This document shows positions 56,788 through 64,000 of a DNA stretch of 64,000 nucleotides, piece after piece. The position numbers and the translations under genes were made by a program. Below the pieces are notes generated by a model. That model did no database searches, was not told where the DNA came from, and saw only the letters and a program-made list of their open reading frames with translations. Positions within the stretch are counted from its first letter, which is position 1. The number at the start of each line of letters is the position of its first letter. This DNA is from Cliona cf. orientalis (lineage: Eukaryota; Porifera; Demospongiae; Clionaida; Clionaidae), in assembly GCA_963930775.1 (NCBI GenBank), contig OZ005694.1:8634899-8698898 (forward strand). The letters run 5' to 3'.

Positions 56788-59700
56788 TTAATTACCAGAC
56801 AATTTACGCTCCTGATACTTATCGTTGTCAAACTCTTTCATCTTAGCCAACCAGATTTCAAATTTATTGCTGAAATTAGTAAATTATGATACTGCATGTA
56901 TCAATTATATCCTATTTATCCATGATTACCTTAATGGCATTGTCTTCTTCTCTTTTCCGGTATAGTACAATCGTATTTCATACTCAGTGAAGTGTTTTGG
57001 GAGAGCTAGACTGGATGACTATAATTATTATAGTATATAAACACACAGTGTCACATATAATTTATAAGTGCAGAATCTAGTAGGCTGTGGTAGATATAAG
57101 ACTACACATGCAAATGCCATACCGTTCTCTTGGTTCCTACACTCCTTGGCCATTTTTCAGCAACTTCAGGGTTGTCTTTTCCATAGAATAGAACACCTTC
57201 CATTGGATCTGTCTTCCTTTCAGAGCCAAACGAAATACTAACGATCTGGTATGATATTATGCAGTAAAAATGATAATTATTAATAATTATTTATAGTTAT
57301 TGTATTAAATAGGACTCTATTGTTATACTTCAATGAATGTATTATCTGCTTCAGATGTATTTTGGCCAAATACTTCAACATTTAGTTCTAGCAGCCGCTT
57401 CTTTCGCCTACTTTCCTTCTGACGATCTTTCTTAAAGGGTGTCATCATGTTGGTTATATTCCAGGATTCTATGCCTTCTGCACTGCCAGTCTCAGACTTA
57501 GTCTGGATATTATTGTAGTAATAATAAGTCTTCATGCAGCCATGCATGCATGGCGGACATGTTACAATAGTATCTGATACAACGTCGTAATTATACTGCA
57601 TGTGCATGATCATTATTAAAATAGACTTAATAATAATAATGATGGTTGCATGAAGACTTATATTATAAATGAGCCCATGCTCCAACTGCATGCATGCATA
57701 CACGTATAGTGATGACATACTGGTTTAACTTGTAGATCCTGACTATACTTGGGAAACCGCACTGTTTCTTCCACGTCCACGAGATGAAATAGTTGCCTAT
57801 TATTAATTCGCTCCAGAAGATCCTTTGCCTATAATAATATTATTATTATGTCTAGTAAAATTTAATGTATGCATATAATTATTCACACCTTAGAGATAGA
57901 CCTCATGCACTGCTCATCTGGTTTTTCTATTAGCTTCGAATTCCAATGTATTATCAGAGTAGTTACAGACACATCATTTAGAGCTATAAACCACTGCAGA
58001 TCATCTTTCTTAGCAAGATCTACTAGTAGACCAATGGCCTCCTTAATACTATAATTAGGTTTTCTGTCACTGCATATCATGATATAAATTTAATTATAGT
58101 GTCTGATTGAATGAATAATTATATGTATAGTACACATTTTTACCCTTCTGAATCAACTGTTACAGGAATGAGCGGGACATCTTTTACTTCGATTATAGCC
58201 CTTGCAAACCTAGAATGTTGTAGTAGTTAGTATAATTATTATTATAATAATATGTAATCTTAGCATCATAATTATAGGTAATGTACCGTATAGCGGGAAA
58301 TTTTCGAGGGAGAAAACTTTCGCAGATCGGCAGGAAAGGAGCATTTCGTGGAGAAAACTTTCACAGAATGTTAAAACTGGTCGCATAATGGGTGTGGCAT
58401 GCCAAGAATTTCATGGAGAAAACTTTCGCGGATGGATGAAAAATCGCAAAATTCATGAAAGTTTTCTCCCTCGAAAGTTTCCCGCTATACGGTATAATAT
58501 TATACGTACATCTCTTCAACTGCAACTTTTGTTTTGTGGACGTAAGCTTTGCGGTGAAGAGTACTCCGAGTGCGTCCCATGCCATACAAATTATCCACTT
58601 CCTATAAAGTACATTGTATTATAATATTACAGAATCTCGGAATAATATAATTATGTTACCTTATTTCTGAAGGCAATGTGATAGTCACTATCGTCAGGAT
58701 CCCCTGCGACTTTGCATACACGACTCAGGAGCATACACCGCCTTAAGTTTAACATGATTACGCATGCATGCATGACATTGTATGATCATAATATAGTGGC
58801 TGATAATACAATTGGATGTATATAATATAGGTACACCATGCATGGTATAACGTGTGAGCAGACCTTGAAGGTGAGTCCATTATTAGTACATCACGTACCA
58901 AGAGTAAGTGTTACGGTAACCGTATATATCTCCGAATTTTCGTGGTTCAAAATTCCCATGAATGCATTAAAATTGATAAAAATAATGATCATGCACCATG
59001 CACATTTTACATGATTACTGCCACACTGTGACACCCATGCATGGGGACTCGATCTGCATGTGCATATCGCCGCATATTATATCACATTAACTTGAAGTAC
59101 GCAATGCCATAGGTACGTGTGCATGTTATTAATATGCAATACATAATTATAAGCACACCTTTCAATGCACGTGCACCTGATTAGTTAAAAGTCATGACCA
59201 GATTATACCACTGAATCGCATGGATTACTCACTTCCATTGGAAATCCATTGCTATTCCAAGATAGTGACAATCTCTTGTAAAATAGTCCCATTTATCAAC
59301 ATCAATGCCACTTGTTTTGTTAGCAACAATCTAATCAGTATTATTTAATTACTTTCATTCACTAATAAATAATTAATTTTGATACTCACCTCAAGAAGAA
59401 ATTGCTTCTGTGATCTTGTCTAATAATAATATTATTATATGCATAATATATTATAATATTATATTATAGAATACAATGTATAGTATTATACCGAAAGTGG
59501 AGATGGTTCATCAAGCTTTCTATCTCGGTTTGGGTGTATCATATCCTTGATCAACAAGAATTCATTAAATCCAAGCTTGTAGACATAAGCAAATTGTATC
59601 AATACACTATGATGCGTCATAATTTTTTCGAAAACTTTCAGTGAAATTTGTTCATGCTGCAAATAATAATAATGGTATACTTTCTGTTGCAGAGATGCAG

Positions 59701-61531
59701 AATACATTTACCGATATATTAACACCTGTCATTCGATTAAGAACTCGATGTTCAAATGTATGAGAAAAAGGGCCATGACCTATGTAAAAGTAATAAAAGC
59801 CAGCATCGTAATTATGCTGTGAGTGCCATCAGCTGAACATGCAGCATATTATTATAATTCTGTTTTTGGCATTGACATGCATGTCCATGCATGGAGTTAG
59901 AGAGACGTACGACTCGTGACAAGCTATATATAATAGTGAACTAATTAACAAGTTTGAAATTCTTGGCCAGCACATTGATTAATATAAGTCACATGCATGC
60001 TCAGCAGAATGTATTATAGTAAATGCACTTGTACAATGGTGCGGTACACTTAACTTCTTTCCCCTTTACGTATACCCGTATATATTACGTACGTATACTG
60101 CATGTGAAGTTGAAAAGGCAGACTTTGATTGCATAATACAATGCAATCAAAGTCTGCCTGGCTGTTCAGAATCACAGCCTGTTTATAGCACTCTATAACA
60201 TGCACATGCATGCACGGGTAAGGTAGGTATAGCTATGTGGTGGAAAATGCCAATTGGGTGCAGCAGGGGGCACGCCCCCTCCTTGCAATAATTATACCTA
60301 GGTCGTGGCAGAGTCCTGCAATTTGTAGGCACAGCACTTCCTCTTCTGAGACTGCACGGGGATCCTTTTCTGATAGCTTTTTATACTTGATTTCTGCTTC
60401 AAACTGCTTCTTCAGATGGTTTCCAAACTCTCCAGCAATATAAGCAACACTGTAAATGCAAAATATGTGGGATAGTACACGCATACACAGAGCGAAGTTA
60501 GGTGACGACCATTACCCAATTACGATCATTGCTTGCAGCAGCAGTGTAATAATCATGGCATGTATAATAAAGCGAATACTGCATGGGCCTACCCAATTGA
60601 GTGATCAAAGCGTGTATGGTTTGCTCCAGGATAGACGTAACAGCCTCCACCTATAAAAATTATATGGCAAATTAGCATTGGTGCATAGCTAGTATACTTA
60701 TCCCCCAATGATGAATCATTGCGGATAATAATGAATACCAAGTTGCTTGATGAATCTCAGGCGCTGGAACTCTGGAGTGTCTAAGATTGCAGTCAGTAGT
60801 GAATTCAGTTCCACAGGTCCATGTATGGCATCGTTGATTAACTGAACATGAATTTCAAGCATGCATACATGCATAATAATACAGCAGCAAATTTCAACCT
60901 GCACAACATAAGGCTTACAGTATTACAGGGATCCCATTTTTCAGCTTTTGCTTCTTCATCTATTACAAGTGAATAATGATAACATTATTGCAGCACAGTG
61001 GACTGTCAAGACTTATGTCATAGTGATCCCTGGTCACGTGTATGCATGCACACACTATAGAAGTACAATTATAGCTCCAAGTGCATGCACAAAAAGCTTA
61101 AGGGAGACTGTATACATATATACATACAAGTAATTGCATGCTAGTCAGTCTAAGATCTATAATAGTGTGTCTGCATGCATGCAAGGTATATATAATTATA
61201 ATAGCCATTCATACATGATAGTACCACTAGCTACAGCTGTCACGGCTTAAAACAGCCTGCCACATGATGGAGCCATGTGCAGGTAAATTAAGGCCTAATA
61301 AGTCTAACTATAGCTAGGCATTATTATTATGGCATGCATGCATGCAGCTAGCTATACTAAAGCCCGATACACTCATATACAGTATAGATCTAATAAAATT
61401 ATATTCAGTATTATGGCTCTACCAATTTTATTCCATTCCTCCGCTGTGACTTCTGGCCGACAGTATTTAAGAATCTTTTCAACTTCAGCTTTAGGTACCA
61501 GTACCGGTGCACTAATCCCTGGCAGTGCCAT
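56788..61531 (-). CDS. SAMHD1-like dNTP triphosphohydrolase, copy C
   Basis: Close paralogue of copy A with the same exon series. Start [20 protein letters not shown] (61531), then [19 protein letters not shown] (60738-60842), [17 protein letters not shown] (60593-60652), ...[11 protein letters not shown] (60299-60453), [17 protein letters not shown] (59717-59780), [12 protein letters not shown] (59492-59658), [18 protein letters not shown] (59229-59331), [20 protein letters not shown] (58659-58743), [18 protein letters not shown] (58506-58602), C-terminal exons, and a final exon [18 protein letters not shown] with a stop at 56788. The HD metal ligands are kept and the exons I read are open. 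It is about 21 kb from A and B, separated by duplicated and mobile DNA. Confidence 0.9.
58284..58494. mobile_element. MITE-like element with TACCGTATAGCGGGAAA ends
   Basis: Left TACCGTATAGCGGGAAATTT against right AAGTTTCCCGCTATACGGTA, with interior repeats of GAGAAAACTTTCGC. It lies in a SAMHD1-C intron; copy A has no insertion at the equivalent place, so it arrived after the A/C split. Same terminal style as 54070-54294. Confidence 0.82.
60116..60159. repeat. Perfect 18-bp hairpin AGGCAGACTTTGATTGCA
   Basis: Arms 60116-60133 and 60142-60159 are exact complements with an 8-bp loop, in a SAMHD1-C intron. Confidence 0.85.
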
Positions 61532-61926
61532 TTCCAAACACCAAGCCAAAAACTGAATAAGTGACTATATGCGTCACCCAGCACTATAGTACTAACCAGT
61601 CTAACGCAATATCTCGTAATCAAAAATATATAGCGAGTCTTAGTACGCCGGAAACGAGTCAAGCTCTATTAATAATATGGCCGGTACTATTGCCACCGGA
61701 GATTCGGTGGTTACTAGGGCCACACACTTACTGCTGCCACCGGCCGGTGCCTTTACAGCTGAAACAATGCTCCTGCCACCGATTATGCACCGGGCCGCCT
61801 GAAGGCGAACGCGGGCTTTGAGTCCGAGACTCCGCCTACCTGATGGCATGTTGCTCCATCGCGCGCGCGCATGCATGACATGCATGTACTACATGTGGCC
61901 CGGAGAAAGCTGACAATCAGGGAGCT
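61532..61926. promoter_or_regulatory. Divergent intergenic region between SAMHD1-C and the ZSWIM3-like gene
   Basis: About 395 bp between opposite start codons, so it must hold both promoters. The SAMHD1-C side shares sequence with the region upstream of copy A (TAGCGA...ACGCCGGAA...CGAG). No motif is assigned. Confidence 0.5.
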
Positions 61927-64000
61927 ATGGACGTTGGGACGTCATACGAGGACTTCAAAGCGGTTGAGGAGTGTCTTGAGAAGTTAAAGAAGGAGCACCA
62001 TCACCCTCTTCGCGTTTATAACAGCCAGAGTGCGGAGGACTACAACAGAAAGCGAATAAATGCCAAGAACCCTAAACCTCCTGTAGACTGCCAGAGTATT
62101 CGTTACACGTACTATAGCGTACGGTGTGTGCATTATGGTGACCCACGATCGAGTCGCGGGAGTGGTATTCGACCAAACCAACGATCTTTTGCAAAAGGTT
62201 GCCAAGCTAAAGTGACGTTATCCTATGACAGGTGAGTTCACTCAGATAATTTTGCACAAGCACGGATACACACACACACACACACACACACAATGTGTAC
62301 TTGTATTAAATAGTCGAGCTAAACTACTGAGCCTTCATGAAAACGTACAGTAACTTAGGGTTGACTAGATCCACTCAGTACCTGTTGACTCTGGTACATT
62401 CATGCAAGCTTAGTTTACACAGATATCCTATTCACAGGTTTATAAAAAAACTTGTAGTCAGAGAAAGTGTTCTTGAGCATAATCATCGCATTGGGCCTGA
62501 TGTCTCTGCCATATCAAGAAGTTGGTGATCATTTGCTCAAGCTCACACTTTTTCACACAAATGACACATTCAGTCAATGTATTATCTCTATGGAAATAGA
62601 TTTGTTCTTTGCCATTTTCTGCTTCCAGGTGCACCATATAAAAAAAAATAGGCCAGCATCACTTTCTTTGCATCACTAGCTATGCACCAATACCAAGCAT
62701 ACAAGTAGGAGGAGCTTTGTCTCTCTGCCGATTTTGCGCAAAAATTTAATATTAGCATATATGGAAAAATCGGGAGTGTCCCGCTTTTCCGCGTTAATAT
62801 CTCGAGTACAGAGGCTTGCAAGAAAAAAAATAGGGCACCATCAGGAACCTGAAAGAACGGAGATTCAAGGGGAACAGGAGCGGTGATCTCATCTATTATG
62901 GCCTTTCTGCCGATTCGTTCAGAAGCTGGGACATTTGGAAATCTTCCTTCGTAGTGGAGGATACGTAGAACGGAGGCGTCAATCACAGCCAGTCACGCCT
63001 ACTCACACCATCTTTATCGTGTTAGCACACTAGTAAGCATGATCACTGGTAGTACAAGACTTTTTGATATGACACTATCCGTCAAATAGAAAACTTACCA
63101 AGGAAGAGAATGCTGCTATTAATGAGGTATTGAGTTTGCAACCAAAAGCTAAGTATGTCAAAGAAATGATTGAAAAAAAGTTTGGAAAATATGTGACCCT
63201 AAAAGATGTTCATAACCTCAAAACAAGATTGAAGAGCAAATCACGTGCTGGACGTAGGGATGAACAGTTACTACTAGAAGAACTGGAGAGTATTTTGAAT
63301 ACAGACACGTCATCTTGTGGTGGTGTTGTCGTAAATGAGGAGGACACATTGGAAGTACTCTTTTATCAATCTGGGCACATGAAGCAATTATTTCAAAAGT
63401 TTCCTGAAATACTGTTGGTTGACGCTACTTATAATGTAAATGGAGTAGGTATGCCACTGTATTGTCTGATGATTGAGGATGGTTTCGGACATGGTAGAGT
63501 TGTCCAGTATGCTGCAACAACTGAAGAAGATGTGGAGCACATTCGTAAGATTATTCAGAACTTCAAGGATGAAAATCCGGCTTGGACCTCAGTACGTGTT
63601 ATAGTTGTAGACAAAGATTTCACAGAGTGGAAGGTGCTGACAGAAGAATTTCCTGATGCAAGCATCTTATTTTGCCAGTGGCATGTGATGAAAGCTATGT
63701 TCAAAAAGATGGTTGAATGTGATGTTGATAAGAGTGAAAGAGACGAAGTAAGAGAGCTAATCCGCCAGTTGGTGTACTCAAAGGATGCAGATGATTACAA
63801 AGATACGAAGCAAGAAATCTATTCCAAAACTAATAAACAGTTTAAGGAATATTTCGAGGCTAACTGGAATAATTGTCAGGAAATGTGGGTGACATACAAG
63901 CGTGATCATCATGTGCATTTGGGTAATACAACAAACAACCGACTCGAGTCGCACAATCAAAAGCTTAAAGATTTAACCCATCGATCATCAACCCTCTCAG
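61927..64000 (+). CDS. ZSWIM3-like protein with MULE-type transposase domain (partial, runs off window)
   Basis: Exon 1 (61927-62231) encodes an N-terminal DNA-binding-like region (SYEDFKAVEECLEKL, SVRCVHYGD, FAKGCQAKVTLSYDR). Exon 2 (from 62438) joins in phase to give FIKKLVVRESVLEHNHRIG, the usual EHNH step of this family. The frame from about 63090 to the window end is open: KLTKEENAAINEVLSLQPKA, LLVDATYNVNGVGMPLY, VIVVDKDFTEW, SILFCQWHVMKAMF and NNRLESHNQKLKDL. The two Asp residues (DATY, DKDF) and CQWH correspond to the MULE transposase core. The splice into the third exon is not resolved. A SWIM zinc finger would be expected downstream. Absence of terminal repeats nearby favours a host gene over an active transposon. 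Confidence 0.82.
62270..62293. repeat. (CA)n microsatellite
   Basis: About 12 CA units in the first intron of the ZSWIM3-like gene. Confidence 0.9.

Noticed and set aside
62588..62986. 132-aa minus-strand ORF within the ZSWIM3-like gene
   Set aside because: Lies in an intron, with no recognisable motif and low-complexity sequence.

Overview
This window is eukaryotic nuclear DNA, most likely from a sponge (demosponge-like). Genes are split by many short GT-AG introns, orthologues of conserved animal genes are present (RELCH, AKTIP/FTS, DUSP19, SAMHD1, purple acid phosphatase, ZSWIM3-like), and one intronless gene joins a kinase with an HRDLSSNN catalytic loop to a coiled coil and Kelch repeats, a layout I associate with the large kinase expansions of sponges. 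The organism call is an inference; a cnidarian or other early-branching animal is not excluded.

Left part (1-17.6 kb): a gene-dense, apparently intact block. RELCH runs leftwards through 24 inferred exons (total length divisible by three, 1209 aa) and carries the kinase-Kelch gene inside one intron. AKTIP starts about 180 bp away on the other strand, so the two endosome/vesicle-traffic genes share one divergent promoter region. DUSP19 converges on AKTIP. Next comes an intronless TPR gene that resembles bacterial proteins and is broken by a frameshift.

Middle (17.6-31 kb): mostly mobile DNA. It holds several MITE-like inverted-repeat elements, a complete Ty3/Gypsy element with identical 227-bp LTRs inserted in a purple acid phosphatase (ACP5-like) pseudogene, a decayed LINE 3' end, a tRNA-like SINE-type remnant and one orphan ORF.

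Right part (31-61.5 kb): three SAMHD1-like HD-domain genes on the minus strand (A 31.4-35.8, B 36.2-39.8, C 56.8-61.5 kb). Copies A and C are close paralogues that also share their upstream flank. Between B and C lies duplicated material from the left block: a second ACP5-like fragment, the last AKTIP exon, and a DUSP19 copy with a stop codon and a frameshift. A DIRS-type tyrosine-recombinase retrotransposon of about 9.3 kb sits in one intron of that DUSP19 copy. This retrotransposon is itself interrupted, in its gag-like region, by a 4-kb foldback structure made of a 9-bp minisatellite that reverses orientation at about 52.53 kb and is flanked by inverted repeats. More ACP5 and DUSP19 debris precedes SAMHD1-C.

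Far right (61.9-64 kb): the 5' part of a ZSWIM3-like gene carrying a MULE-type transposase domain. It is divergent from SAMHD1-C and runs off the window.

The most notable points are the SAMHD1 cluster with surrounding segmental duplication, the nested DIRS/minisatellite foldback insertion, and the RELCH-AKTIP divergent pair.
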